A DNA stretch of 64,000 nt from Epiperipatus broadwayi (Eukaryota; Onychophora; Udeonychophora; Euonychophora; Peripatidae): positions 434,001-498,000 of the forward strand of contig JAQFVV010006256.1 of NCBI GenBank assembly GCA_028023455.1, given 5' to 3'. A program made the position numbers and the translations under genes. Positions 12,411-23,840 of this stretch are shown in pieces. Position 1 is the first letter of the stretch. The number at the start of each line of letters is the position of its first letter. A model generated the notes under the pieces. The model was not told the origin of the DNA, made no database searches, and saw only the letters and a program-made list of their open reading frames with translations.

Positions 12411-12619
12411 TGTTATGTATTGGGTTACGAGATGCTGCGGGATGAACATTTTTTAGTCACGAACTTGAGTAATGGCGTTTTTGTTGGACTTACTAATTAA
12501 ACCCGCTGTAACGAAGGTACGTACAGCCACATTGTAAATATAATAAATGTATTGAATAAATAAATATTAAGTGTAAACAACTGATTAGTATTTGTATTTA
12601 AATGAATGTGGACATAACA
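12411..12619 (+). repeat. 5' LTR of Gypsy-1
   Basis: The LTR begins TGTTATGTATT and ends GGACATAACA. It is about 20 bases shorter than the 3' LTR through two small deletions, one near GAGATGCTGCGGG. Shared blocks include GATGAACATTT, TTAGTCACGAACTTGAG and GTAACGAAGGTACGTACAG. Confidence 0.9.
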
Positions 12620-12624
12620 CAAAT

Positions 12625-12637
12625 ATTGGCGACGAGA
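12625..12637 (+). other. Primer binding site of Gypsy-1
   Basis: TTGGCGACGAGAA lies six bases after the 5' LTR. The TGG start fits pairing to a tRNA 3' CCA. The tRNA species cannot be named without a tRNA set from this genome. Confidence 0.55.
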
Positions 12638-12802
12638 ATGAGATGTTAAATGAACGTGCAAACAGGATCAATGCTGTATAAATATATATATAAGGCAACT
12701 AGCATACATAAACGTGCAATTCTTCTCACTTAAAAAAAAAAACAAAAAAAAAACGCAAATGTTCAGATAAATTTTAGAATTGTCAACTTATTATACCACA
12801 TA

Positions 12803-13670
12803 ATGGCTACTATCGGCTCTCTCGCATCATTCGACACCGACTCACCACACCTGTGGGATACATATGCATCGCAAGTGGATTTTTTTTGAGAAGCGAATAA
12901 CAAATTCTGACGACAGGAAGCATGCAACTATCCTTGCTGCGTGTGATCTAAAAACATTAAGTATTCTGCGCTCCCTTATATCTGCAATATTGCCACAGGA
13001 AAAATCATACCAAGACATCATTAAAATCCTAAAACAATATTTTAATCCACAGCCATCCATCATATACCAGCGCTTCCAATTTCATCGCCGTTGGCAACGA
13101 GAAGGAGAAAGTGTGAGCACATTCTTGGCAGACCTCCGACATCTGACAGGTTTGTGAGTTCGGACCTTCACTTACAGAGCGTCTTCGGGACCAATTAAAA
13201 ATCATACCAAGACATCATTAAAATCCTAAAACAATATTTTAATCCACAGCCATCCATCATATACCAGCGCTTCCAATTTCATCGCCGTTGGCAACGAGAA
13301 GGAGAAAGTGTGAGCACATTCTTGGCAGACCTCCGACATCTGACAGGTTTGTGAGTTCGGACCTTCACTTACAGAGAGTCTTCGGGACCAATTAAAAATC
13401 ATACCAAGACATCATTAAAATCCTAAAACAATATTTTAATCCACAGCCACCCATCATATACCAGCGCTTCCAATTTCATCGCCGTTGGCAACGAGAAGGA
13501 GAAAGGGTGAGCACATTCTTGGCAGACCTCCGACATCTGACAGAGGTTTGTGAGTTCGGACCTTCACTTACAGAGTCTTTGGGACCAATTCATCTGTGGA
13601 CTTCGCGATGATGCAACACAATGCAAACTACTAACGGAAGAAAATTTAACCTTGGAAATGGCTGTTTAGC
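12803..13670 (+). pseudogene. Gypsy-1 gag (capsid), broken by a triplicated segment
   Basis: An ATG at 12803 starts MATIGSLASFDTDSPHLWDT, a typical Gypsy gag start before the capsid helices. Frames shift near 12880, and the capsid-like text (ITNSDDRKHATILAACDLK, then PSIIYQRFQFHRRWQREGE) continues in another frame. A segment of about 197 bases starting AAAATCATACCAAGAC is present three times in tandem (13001, 13197, 13395). Only after the third copy does the sequence proceed to the conserved gag ending (frames giving CGLRDDATQCKLLTEENL). Capsid would assemble particles and package element RNA; this copy cannot. Confidence 0.85.
13001..13590 (+). repeat. Three tandem copies of a ~197-bp gag segment
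   Basis: The copies begin at 13001, 13197 and 13395 and are nearly identical, with single-base differences such as CCATCCATC against CCACCCATC and GAGCGTCTT against GAGAGTCTT. The third copy has a three-base difference (GACAGAGGTTT) and leads into downstream gag. High identity points to recent duplication, or to an assembly error. Confidence 0.93.
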
Positions 13671-13702
13671 GTAGCTTAGCCGCGGAGGCAGCGTCAATAC
13701 AG

Positions 13703-14254
13703 GTGCGTGAAATCCGTGCCACAACCTCATCCACAACAACCGTAGACCTTATTCAACGGAACAGATTAACAGTTCACCGTAATAATCCTCTGTGGTCACC
13801 AACACTCTCTCAAACACCGGCATTCAAAAGAAACAATGAAACCCCTTGGTCAGGAACCACTCCTTGCGATGGATGCGGTGGTCAGCACAACCGAGCGGAA
13901 TATCCTTTTAAAAGAACCAAATGCCATTTCTGTCAAAGAATGGGACACCTACAGCGTGTTTGCCAAGCAAAGCAACGAAATACTCCGAGGGCACCTAACC
14001 AGTGCATGACAGTGACTGAATTGGAAGACGAAGTTGTAGGTCACATCCACGAAGTGCACCACAGTGGCTCGACATGTAAAGCTATCGCACATATATACAT
14101 ATACGGCAGAAAATGCAAAATGGAGGTTGACTCAGGGTCACAATATTCCATAATGTCATATGATACATTCATGGACGTATGTAAGGAACTGATACCTAAA
14201 TTACAACCAGGATATCATACTAAGAGACTTTCAACATCATGCAATAGCTTTTAA
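13703..14254 (+). pseudogene. Gypsy-1 nucleocapsid zinc knuckle and protease start
   Basis: This open frame of 183 codons carries a first Cys-rich motif (CDGCGGQHNRAEYPF, in which the usual final Cys reads Tyr) and then CHFCQRMGHLQRVC, a standard C-x2-C-x4-H-x4-C knuckle that binds RNA. Near its end MEVDSGSQYSIM supplies the catalytic Asp-Ser-Gly of a retropepsin protease. A frameshift at about 14250 separates it from the rest of the protease. Functions inferred: nucleocapsid, then proteolytic processing of the polyprotein. Confidence 0.88.
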
Positions 14255-15315
14255 AGGACAATGCGTAGTACCTATACAATATGGGAAGGACACATGCCAC
14301 TTACGATTGTTGATAGCAGAGAGCCTATACACAAGTCTATTGGGCTGTGAATGGTTCAGACCTCTGGGTATTACACTATCAGGAGTTTATAGTATTACTG
14401 AACCATCCATCCAAGATGTTATTAGCAAGTATCCACAAGTATTTAACCCATCAATAGGAACTTATAAGGGGCCAGCCGTTTCACTGCCAGTGGATCCTAC
14501 TTATCCTCCAATTAGAATGAGAGCCCGGCCATTACCTCTTGCCATAAAAAATAAGGTAGATCTTGCATTACAGATACTGCTCCGGGAAGGAATCATTGAG
14601 CCAGAGAACAACACAATATGGACAACACCGGTGGTACCAATCCTCAAGCCTACAGGAGAAGTTGTGAGATTATGCAGTGACTACAAGGTGAATGTTAACA
14701 AGGCCCTCCATAATCACCCATACCCGATACCTGCAGTCCACCACCTAGCTCTATTTTCACAAAAATAGATTTGGCCAAGTCTTATCTTCAACTCCCAGTC
14801 GATGAGGCATCAGCAAATATACAATCCATCATCACTCATCAAGGAGCTTTTCGTGTGAAATGCTTACAATATGGAAAATGCTTACAATATGGAATCTGTG
14901 TGGTACCTGGGATATCTCAATGTGTCATAGACAACTTGCTGGGAGACATCCCTGGAGTTTATCTATACTTCGACGATATCTTAATCTGTGCCATATCGAA
15001 GAGTGACTTATGTGCAAAATTACGCACGGTGTTTGAAAGACTGTCATAAAGTGGATTGAGGGCAAACAAGGAAAAATGTGTCTTCGGAGTAAACCCTGTG
15101 GATTTCCTGGATATAAAATTGATAATAAGGGCCTCCATCCATCACCAAGAAAAGTGGATGCAATTAGTAATGCCCAATCTCCAAAGAACAAAAGAGAACT
15201 AAAAGCATTTCTAGGACTCTTAAACTTCTGCAATAATTTCTTGTCGGGCCGAGCAACCATAACTGAACCCCTATGTTGCTTACTACAAACAAATGTCACA
15301 TGGACTGGACAATGA
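14255..15315 (+). pseudogene. Gypsy-1 protease end and reverse transcriptase
   Basis: After a frame change the protease C-terminal part leads to LLGCEWFRPLGITLSGVYSI and then the RT palm and fingers: TTPVVPILKPTGEVV and CSDYKVNVNKALHNHPYP (14640-14740). A stop/frameshift lies at 14766. The next frame begins at DLAKSYLQLPVDEA and holds the catalytic YFDD (LYFDDILI, about 14970). An 18-base tandem duplication repeats KCLQYG just before it. A further frame change leads to the thumb/connection text PKNKRELKAFLGLLNFCNNF. The active-site box is intact but the gene is split into at least three frames. Confidence 0.92.
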
Positions 15316-15349
15316 GTCATGAAAAGACATTTAAAAACATAAGGAGGCA

Positions 15350-15965
15350 TTGACCTCTAATAGTGTATTGGTGCCATTCGATCCTAATCAGGAGGTCCAG
15401 CTTACATGTGACGCTTCACCATATGGGGTGGGAGCAGTACTAAGTACACGATTGTCCAATGGATCAACTGCCCCAGTTGCTTTCGCCTCAAGCACCTTAT
15501 CTAAAGCTGAAAGGAACTATGCGCAAATAGACAGGGAAGCTTTGGCAATAATATTCGGAGTTAAACGTTTCCATCATTTCCTCTTTGGAATCAAATTCAA
15601 AATAAATACAGATCATCAGCCACTGCTAGGCATATTAACTTCAGATAAGCCAACACCCATAATATTATCACCCAGAATGTAAAGATGGGCACACACACTA
15701 AATGCTTATTTTTTTAAGCTGGAATACAAACCAGAAGGAAGATTCAAATGCGGATGCATTGAGCAGATGCCCACTTACGTCAACCGAACATGAAGGCCCT
15801 AAATTTGGTGGTGTCCTGTTTTTGGAAGAATTGGAGTTTCCCCCTGTGATGGCAGAACAAGTGGCACAAGCGACACGCAGAGACTTTTTGTTAGCAACTG
15901 TAAAAAACTATTCTCCCCACTTGGCCAAACAAATTCACAGACATGAAACTGCAACCTTTTTTTAA
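15350..15965 (+). pseudogene. Gypsy-1 RNase H and tether
   Basis: The frame 15350-15682 contains the three acidic blocks of Gypsy RNase H: TCDASPYGVGAVLS, AERNYAQIDREALAIIFGV and NTDHQPLLGIL. A stop at 15680-15682 is followed in another frame by EDSNADALSRCPL, the standard linker that joins RNase H to integrase. The enzyme would degrade RNA in the RNA-DNA hybrid. It is inactive here as part of a broken polyprotein. Confidence 0.92.
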
Positions 15966-17290
15966 TAGACGTAATGAAATTGTCTGCTGTGGGGGTCTTG
16001 TGTCATCATACCTTCATCACTACAAAAATTCATCCTAAATGAACTTCACATCAGTCACTCAGGCATCATAAGAACTTAGGCATTGGCAAGGTTATATGTA
16101 TGGTGGCCATCGATGGACCGAGACATAGAATATCTTGTGGGAAAATGCATGCATTGCCAAGTTGTAAGGCATGCATGTCCCCGTGCTCCGACACACCACT
16201 TGGGAGGCACCATAGACACCATGGTCTCGATTGCACTTGGATTTTGCAGGCCCCATCGATGGGGATGCTCCTCATTGTTGTGGATGCATATTCAAAGTGG
16301 GTAGAGGTGCGGAGAATGCAAACGACGACTTCAAGTGCAACAGTTGCGGCACTGCAAGAACTATTTTCCACCCATGGAATACCAGAATGTGTGGTATCCG
16401 ATAACGGAACCATAATTGACATCATCAGAATTCTTGACATTCCTCATCAGTAATGGAGTCCGACACGCACGTGTTGCACCCTACCACCCGGCAAGTAATG
16501 GAGGCCCCATCGATGGGGATGCTCCTCATTGTTGTGGATGCATATTCAAAGTGGGTAGAGGTGCGGAGAATGCAAACGACGACTTCATGTGCAACAGTTG
16601 CGGCACTGCAAGAACTATTTTCCACCCATGGAATACCAGAATGTGTGGTATCCGATAACGGAACCATAATTGACATCATCAGAATTCTTGACATTCCTCA
16701 TCAGTAATGGAGTCCGACACGCACGTGTTGCACACTACCACCCGGCAAGTAATGGTCTTGCGGAGAGGGTCATACAGTTAGTAAAAGAGAGCCTAAGACG
16801 TGACACGTGTGAAATTGGAGCCAGCGTCTAGCTTGATACCTATTAACTCAACACGTCACACCATCTGCAGGCATAGGATTAAGCCCAGCTGACATGCTTT
16901 TTAACAGATGTTTTCGTACATGCTTGGATTTCATCCATCCGGATAGAGCCACACCAAATACACAGAGAATACGTAAATTTCAACCAGATGATGCGGTTTT
17001 TTCGCGAGCCTCCAGTAGGGGCTCCCCTTGGATTTCTGCCACAGTAGAACAGCAAACAGGCCCCTTATCATATGAAGTTTGAACGGACTCGAGGGGTGCA
17101 ATACAAGCACATAGATCAATTGCAAGCAAGAGTGACTGTCACTAACCAATCCAGACCAGCAGAGGAACTGATTGATGCTTCGAAAAACTACCTTTAGCGG
17201 CAGCAGAAACCACAGACAACACCAACTCTACCAACCATCTCCAAAACCATACAAGGAGGATCTTTCACGTCGACGTCTGGCGTATTTCGA
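15966..17290 (+). pseudogene. Gypsy-1 integrase with a tandemly duplicated core
   Basis: The zinc-binding HHCC region is visible in broken frames (SHSGIIRT, then LYVWWPSMDRDIEYL and CMHCQ). The catalytic core shows LIVVDAYSKWVEVRR and CVVSDNGT (first and second acidic residues) and, after the duplication, PASNGLAERVIQLVKESLRR. A 254-base block starting GGCCCCATCGATGGGG at 16249 is repeated at 16503, so the core is present twice. The C-terminal module (FQPDDAVFSRASSRGSPWIS and TGPLSYEV) resembles the GPY/F module of Gypsy integrases. Multiple frame changes make it dead. Confidence 0.9.
16249..16756 (+). repeat. Tandem duplication (254 bp x 2) within integrase
   Basis: The copies start at 16249 and 16503 and both end CCCGGCAAGTAATGG. 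They differ at only a few bases (TCAAGTGCAAC against TCATGTGCAAC, GCACCCTACC against GCACACTACC). Confidence 0.94.
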
Positions 17291-17310
17291 GGACTACGAT
17301 GTCTCATTCT

Positions 17311-17323
17311 AAGGGGGAAGGGG
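17311..17323 (+). other. Polypurine tract of Gypsy-1
   Basis: AAGGGGGAAGGGG lies immediately 5' of the 3' LTR. Confidence 0.8.
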
Positions 17324-17552
17324 TGTTATGTATTAGGTTACAAGACGTCACAAAGGTTAGCTGCGGGATGAACATTTCTTAGTCACGAACTTGAGTAATG
17401 GCGTCAATGCGTTTTGTTGGACTTACTAATTAAACCCGATGTAACGAAGGTACGTACAGTCACATTGTAAATATAATAAATGTATTGTATATATAAATGT
17501 TAAGTGTAAACATTTGATTAGTATTTGTATTTAAATGGATGTGGACATAATA
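17324..17552 (+). repeat. 3' LTR of Gypsy-1
   Basis: The LTR begins TGTTATGTATTAGG and ends GGACATAATA; the final CA has become TA. It is followed by the GTGAT duplication at 17553-17557. Confidence 0.9.
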
Positions 17553-17557
17553 GTGAT

Positions 17558-19269
17558 TATAAACACAAAAGAACAACATGCAATAGAAAGGATAAATGAA
17601 TTTAATATAATACTAAAGTCAAGAAAAGCCAAATGTTTATTTTCTTATCTTTTCTTATTATTTTTTTAACAAGTTGTTTATGTTAATATGTAACAAAGAT
17701 GAAGTCAGCAAATAAAGTACAAAAGTAGAGCACGCACTGGCTTAATATAGGAGATAGATACAACAATTTTTTTTGTTCAAGAAGAAGGAAAGAAAGCCTT
17801 TTTATTTAAATAAAAAATCTTCCATTCCTTACACAAAGGAACTGAAAGAAAAAATTCAAGGTTCATATCAACCAATTCAAACTTGTAATATTTTGAAGAA
17901 AGCTTTTATAAGGATTTTAAAAAGGAAAGAAAAACATTTAGCTCTAAAACATCTATACAAAGAGTTTGAAAATTCTTAATTTGCAAACAAAATAAAGTAT
18001 TCGAATCTCCAAAGTCATCATTGATTCCTTGCTGTAGATTTTCAGATTTAAATCTAAAACATAATAGCAGAAGGGGGATATTGACGTTTCTCCAATCAAT
18101 TTAAATTGTAAAAAATAGTATTGCTATCATATCATTACGCACATTTCACAATTATTATTTGCGTGTATACAATATATTTTACCCACTCCTATTAAGAGAT
18201 ATAGACTAATTTTACACATATTAAGAAATACAGTGATACAAATATTACCTGAACCTGAGGATCATACAACATCTCCCCGAGTTCGAAATCCAGAATAGCG
18301 GGACTAAACTACAATACATAGGCAATAGATTAAGGGTAGAATCAGTAGTTATTCAGATCTTATTGTCTTCTCAAGTATGAGTTTAATGTATGTAGGTATG
18401 CATGATGAATGTAGACAATAAAGATACACTTAAACTCATCAAAAGGAAACCACTCCTGTGCATACCATGAAAAGACCATTCCATTACAATATATACATTA
18501 ATAAGTGAATAAATGCTGAAGCTTATCATCTCCTTTTTTTTTTCCATGGTAATACTTTAATTAGCATGTGACTAATTTTAGATTAAATCAGCTACTGTCG
18601 GAAAATTTGTAAATATTGCTGAATGACTTAGATTTGCTCCAAATGCATTAAACTTTATATTTACAATGGAGACTGATATTTATTTCTATGATTTAATTTT
18701 ACAAATGAAATTTGAAAAATTGCTTTTTTTTTTAATAAATAAGAGTTACAAAAAAAAAAGGTCTGTACTAAATCTACTGACTAATTAAAATTAATTTTAA
18801 CTTTTAAACTTATAATTACTATGATATGTGTGTGTTTGTACATACACACACATTTTGCCTAATAGTAGGTGTATAGTATTTTGAATTTTAATATTTAAGT
18901 TGTATTTTACATATATTTAACAATTAATAATGATCATCTTATCTAATTTTAATAGGCAATCGTTTTTTTATCTTTGTTTTCTATTGTCCCTTGAAAAATG
19001 ATTGATTGATACTTGGCTGTATTGAAAATTAAAATAATAATTGAGTTTTTAAAATAAAAAATTGAGGAGTTTTAAAATGTTTGCATGAAATTTTGCTATT
19101 ATTTTTTTAAAAAAAAAAGGCATTTCAAAACTTAGAATATAATCCATATATTTTGGGATTGCCTTTTTGTAGTGCTTTCATAGCAAAAATAATATTTTAA
19201 ATATATCTTTTTAATTAATAAATATTAATTTATTTAAGTATGGATGCATTTATTAAGTGTTATTATATA
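17558..19269. other. AT-rich spacer with one lysine-rich frame
   Basis: No gene is supported. At 17773-17979 a 68-codon + strand frame rich in Lys and Glu follows a pyrimidine tract and a possible AG acceptor at about 17781-17782, so a rare exon cannot be excluded. I recognise no family and the codons are as AT-rich as the surroundings. Confidence 0.35.
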
Positions 19270-19416
19270 CAATTGGAGCTAAAAGACAGTTCATTTTTTA
19301 TCAGATTTGCTGATGATTTGGCATTGCATTCATTCAATGAGAGAAACTTGACAATGTTAAATAGGTTCAGTGACATTTGTAGAAAGTTTTGTTTGAAAAT
19401 AAATAGATATAAATAA
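19270..19416 (+). pseudogene. Non-LTR retrotransposon reverse transcriptase fragment
   Basis: From 19270 the + strand reads a frame containing FIRFADDLALHS, then NLTMLNRFSDICRKFCLKIN, ending in TAA at 19414-19416. FADDLAL is the catalytic Asp-Asp box of LINE-type RTs, and the following helix ending in (G/C)LKIN is the normal next block, where the enzyme contacts the primer strand. Both blocks are in frame at the right spacing, which makes chance unlikely. No other domain is visible. It is a 5'- and 3'-truncated dead copy. The family could be Jockey, CR1 or RTE-like; too little is left to decide. Confidence 0.75.
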
Positions 19417-20339
19417 GAAAATAATAGAGAAAATAGATTAATTTAAAAAGAAATGAGGACTTTTTAAAGAAGGTGATTAGTCTTGTGAAAGATAATTTAT
19501 ATCATATTATGCTACTTCTGAATCATCCAAGCTATGCATAAGTAATCAGTGGATTCCAAATGGAACTGTAAAGCAAGTCCCCACCCTGTAAATAGAAACT
19601 GTTTTGGAGATCTGTTTTTTACTACTATTTGGAATCAATTGATTATTCATTCTAACATAAATAACTTGCTAGTGTGAGAGATGGATTAACTATTGCTGAC
19701 AAATGCAAATTAAACATAAATTAATAATCTGCATATTTTTTATGGAAAATAACATGATGGAGATAATGATATATTTATACTTGTATCATTTTTTTTTTTT
19801 CCAGATAATCAACCTGCAATTCTAACTAACTTTTCAGCTATTGTTCTGTAAAGGAGTTATTTAGTTATTATGAGAGAAAGGATGAAATTCTTGTGTTATT
19901 TTGTTTGATCTTGTGAATGTCATATATTAAAACTATAGTGAAATTAGTCACATATTATTTATTAATAGTTAAAATTTAAAGGTTTTTGTGAAGTTACATT
20001 GATTAAAAAACTTATTTGTTGGTGATGAGTTGAAGACTTCTTATCTTCACTTTCAATCTGCAGGATCAAGATTTTTTTTTTATTGAGATATATTCTTGTA
20101 GGTAGTTTGCTTTCATTACAACTTAGAAATTCTATCTAAGCTATTTGTAATCCTCGCCCCCCCCCCTTCCAAATCCACAGCTTAATTTGACTCGAGCATT
20201 TCTTTATCTGGTATTATATAATATCTCGACAATAGTGAGAAAGTATCATATTTCTAAGAGCACTAAATTCATGGTTCACCTTTAGTTTATATATATATAT
20301 AATAATTAAAAAATATAGCATTTCCAATTATATGAACAC

Positions 20340-20775
20340 TGGAATGACAACTTTCCAAATACTGACAATATCAATGCATCTACTTCTTTATCAAAGTGCC
20401 TAGGGAAAAAATGACCAATTACATATACTAAGGCAGATTGTATAGAGATAGCATATCTAACAAGTGATATTATTCAAGCCAAACCTCAAATCAAACACAT
20501 ATAATCACCTCTCAATATGGCTAAACATAAAACTTCACAAGGTAGAGGTAATTTATACTTTTAAACCCTTGTGAATTAATAATCTATAATCAAATATTTA
20601 ACTAATAAATATAGTTTTGTAAACTATGTACAAATACTTGAACAACTTTCCAAACACTATTCATGTCTACTATAGCTTCTTTATCAAACTGCCTAGCAAC
20701 ATAAAATGACCCTTTATATATATTACCTTAGATCTTGTAGAGTGGCAAATTTAATAAATGATTTTTTCATCTCTA
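20340..20775 (+). repeat. Diverged direct repeat, period about 300 bp
   Basis: 20345-20485 and 20640-20770 share the order ACAACTTTCCAAA, ATAGCTTC or its CATCTACTTC variant, TTTATCAAA, TGCCTAG, AAATGACC, ACCTTAGAT or its variant, TAGAG and a similar end. Identity is moderate. No coding frame. It is probably part of an old repeat. Confidence 0.5.
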
Positions 20776-21337
20776 TAAGATTTGAAGTAGTTTATGCTAA
20801 TGGTTGTTTTACGTGTAATGGGCAGGTTGATAAAAGGTTGGTGCATTATCAGCATTTGGAAAATTAGTGATTTTATATATCTGCATATTAAACTTTCAAT
20901 CTGTTACAAATCAAAAGCCCTTTATGTTGTTCATCAGTAGATGTTTTACATTTTTAATGCTTATTGAGCTACACTTTTGTAAACAGGACAGTATCATAAA
21001 TGTCCATTTAATATTCATAATAATGATCAATCAGTTTGAGTTATTTTCTAATCATACATTATATTTGCACTTCACATGAACAAATCTTAATATTCATCAT
21101 ATAAGTTAAATATTATAAATATATATACATTAAGCAGCATATTTTTTTTTAATTCATTGATTTAAGTTAAAAAATATGTTTGTGTTTATGTACTGTATTT
21201 ATAATGGTAATATTAAAAATATCTAATAACTAATTCATTAATATAAATTAATGTATAATGCAAGTAAGGAAAACATAACATGTCTAAATGAATTAAAGCA
21301 TTTACTTTTTTTTTTTTTTTATAATTTATTGAATATA

Positions 21338-21345
21338 AAAAATTG
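21338..21345. repeat. 8-bp target-site duplication of the Merlin element, left copy
   Basis: AAAAATTG precedes the left inverted repeat and is repeated exactly at 23958-23965. An AT-rich duplication of 8-9 bp is typical of Merlin. Confidence 0.85.
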
Positions 21346-21389
21346 GGTTGTCATCTGATCCTTCGTGTCAGCCGCTAGAGGCGCGATTT
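21346..21389 (+). repeat. Left terminal inverted repeat of the Merlin element
   Basis: It begins GGTTGTCATCTGATCC and contains CGTGTCAGCCGCTAGAGGCG. It pairs with 23914-23957. Confidence 0.93.
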
Positions 21390-21929
21390 CTAGCTAAATT
21401 TCTAGAAATATGCCGTTTCTGCAGCCGCACCCAAACCTTTAAGCATTCTTTCTAAAATAAATCCTAGAAAGATTGTTAACTCGGAGTTAAGTCTTCTTTC
21501 TACGCTAAAAGGTAGACTTAACTCGGAGTTGAGTCTTCTTTCTACGATAAAATCTAGAAAGAATGTTAACTCGGCTTAACGGCTAATGGTGTGGCTTTTT
21601 CCGATGCTAAAAGCAGAGGAAAATGCCGTAGTTGTTAGTGTCATGCACTATATCGTAATGCTGTTATGTATTTGATGTAACAATATTGTACGAGGGTGTA
21701 TTAATTTGATTGTGTCAAAATTATTTAAATTTTCATCGGTGCCTTTTTTTTTTTTAAGACGAATTGATGTACTGTTACATTTTAACAGTATCGTGATTGT
21801 TCCTCATAAATTTGTATTCCTCCTAAATTTTCGATTACGGTGGGTTAGCGTAATATTTTAAAGATCATGCTTTGAGTCGCGTTTTAGCGAGAAATTTTCC
21901 GAGACAAAAAGTATGGCAAATTCGAAAAT

Positions 21930-22243
21930 ATGAAAAGATGGGAATTGCCAGACACGGAAGCCAGCGCTGTAACATTTCTGCAGCAGAAAAACATCCTGCT
22001 GAAAGAAAAAAAGATGTTTGTGCGGCGAATGTATGAGATTTGAGGTCCATAAAGATCTTTGGACTTTCATTTGTAAGTCTCGTTCTTGCCGAAAGAAATG
22101 CACTTCGAAAAGGCAGCTGGTTTGAGGGATTTCAAATGCCGTTCGTCAAGTCTTTACATTTGCTGCATTACCGGAGCCATGACGAGTTGACCGTACAGCA
22201 TACCATTAATGATATTGAAATGTCTACCAGTAAATATTATTAA
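21930..22243 (+). pseudogene. Merlin (IS1016/ISXO2-like) transposase, N-terminal remnant
   Basis: An ATG at 21930 starts MKRWELPDTEASAVTFLQQK, which matches the usual opening of Merlin/ISXO2-like transposases: a helix with FLQ just before a zinc ribbon. After a frame change the zinc ribbon follows, with Cys at 22019 and then WTFICKSRSCRKKC (22060-22101). A second change at about 22100 leads to LRKGSWFEGFQMPFVKSLHL (from 22103) and then HYRSHDELTVQHTINDIEMS. The (S/L)RxGS(W/F)FE...L(P/T)F motif marks the start of the DDE domain in this family. The frame stops at 22241-22243 before any catalytic Asp. The function would be cut-and-paste transposition. This relic has at least two frameshifts and no catalytic core. 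Confidence 0.82.
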
Positions 22244-23840
22244 TCAAATTGATAAAGTAACATAACATACACACACAATAATTGTTGTTAACCAAAAAAT
22301 GTAAATTATTATTTAAAAATACACAAAAACACCCCTCCCACTAATTATTGTCACTCAAATGTAAACAAATTAAAGTAACGAAAATTATTATATAAAAATC
22401 CATAACCCCCACCGTTGTTTCTTTAATTTTGTCACTTAAATTTTTAAAAACAGTATTACTATTTAAACACAACCCAAATTACTATTTAAACGTACACCAA
22501 AAAAAATCCATTCTTGTCAATAATAATGAAATTAAGAACTATTATTGTCCCGTTGTCAAAAATATTAGGTTTTTGGGAAACCAAAACAATAATTTATAAA
22601 CGAAAAAAAGGCAATCGGTTGTCAATCAAATGTAATAAATAAAAGTAACTTCAATTTTGATTTAAACATACACACAAAAAAAAAAACCCTTTCTCCAAAT
22701 AATTGTTGTCGGCAATCAAATGTAAAATAAAAGGAAGGTAAATTAGTATTTAATCATCATCCAAAAACACCCACTCCTCTCACTAATTATTGTCAGCAAT
22801 CAAATGTGCACCATCACTAAAAGTAACGTAAACTACTATTCTTTAAACGGTTACACCCCTTTCCCCAATAATTGTTATCTACAATCGTACATACAAAAAA
22901 ACACCCCTCCCAATTATTAGTATCGGCAATCAAATGTAAACCAATCAAAGTAAGACCGTAACTTAAAACTACTATTCTTTAAACGGTTAACCCACCCCTT
23001 CACCCAATAAGTGTTCTCTACAACCGTACACACAAAAAAATACCCCTCCCAATAATTAGTGTCAATCAAATGTAAACCAATCAAAGTAAGACAGTAACTT
23101 ATTATTTAAATGTAACCCAAATTACTATTTGAAACTACACCGAAAAACAACCTTTTGTCAATAAAAATTAAACAAACAACAACTATTATTGTCCCATTAT
23201 CAAAAATATTTATTCGTATAAACAAAAATCATAATTTATAAACGAAAGGAAGTCATATCGGTCGTCAATCAAATGTAAACCGATAAAAGTAACGGTTTTA
23301 ATTTTTATTTAAACATACAAACGCACACGTGAAAAAAAAAAAAAAAAACACTTCTCCCAATAATTGTTGTCAGCAATCAAATGTAAACCTATCAAAGTAA
23401 TGTAAATTATTATTTAATCGTACACAAAAACACCCCTCCCACTAATTGTTGTCGGCAATCAAATGGAAACCTATCAAAGTAACATCAATTATTATTTAAA
23501 GATCCATCCAAAAAAAACCCGTTCTCTCTTAAATTTCGGCAATCCAATTTTACAACAAACAGTAATACTATTTTTAAAATAACAAACAACAAATTACTAT
23601 TTGAACACATACTAAAAAAAGACCCGTTCTCTCTTAAATTTCGGCAATCCAGTTTTACAAAAACAGTAATACTATTTAAAAAAAAAACACAAATTACTAT
23701 TTGAACACACACCAAAAAAGACTCTCTTGTCAATAAAAATTCAAAAAAAACAAAAACTATTATTATACCATCTTCAAAAATATTATTTGGGAAAAATAAT
23801 TCAGAAACGAAAGAAAATAATCTTTGTAAACAAACAAACC
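22244..23840 (+). repeat. Satellite-like tandem array inside the Merlin element
   Basis: The array consists of degenerate units of roughly 80-140 bp. Each carries versions of (C)AATCAAATGTAAACC, ATCAAAGTAACGTAAATTA, TATTTAAACGTACACAAAA, CACCCCTCCCA and CTAATTATTGTCGGC. The marker AATCAAATG recurs at about 22628, 22716, 22798, 22929, 23066, 23269, 23374 and 23459. A related unit (TCTCTCTTAAATTTCGGCAATCCA, split here as TCTCTCTTAAATTT and CGGCAATCCA) occurs at about 23522 and 23629. It lies exactly where the DDE core should be. Confidence 0.85.

Larger units (their letters stand above)
12411..17552 (+). mobile_element. Gypsy (Ty3-like) LTR retrotransposon, dead copy: Gypsy-1
   Basis: The element is 5.1 kb with TG..CA type LTRs (12411-12619 and 17324-17552), a primer-site-like TTGGCGACGAGA after the 5' LTR, and a GGGGGAAGGGG tract before the 3' LTR. 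Between them, in the Gypsy order, are gag, zinc knuckle, protease, RT, RNase H and integrase. No env-like frame is present. Frameshifts, stops and internal tandem duplications in gag, RT and integrase make it non-functional. The short LTRs, GPxSYEV motif near the integrase end and gag style resemble the Mag-like branch of Gypsy, but this is inference. Both 5-bp target duplications are intact. Confidence 0.93.

Noticed and set aside
14925-15350. 141-codon minus-strand frame
   Set aside because: It is the antisense of the Gypsy-1 RT, whose conserved motifs are on the + strand.
16066-16694. Two long minus-strand frames sharing identical text
   Set aside because: They are antisense to the duplicated integrase core; identity comes from the 254-bp duplication.
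17773-17979. Lys-rich 68-codon frame after a possible splice acceptor
   Set aside because: Codon use matches the AT background, there is no partner exon and no family is recognised.
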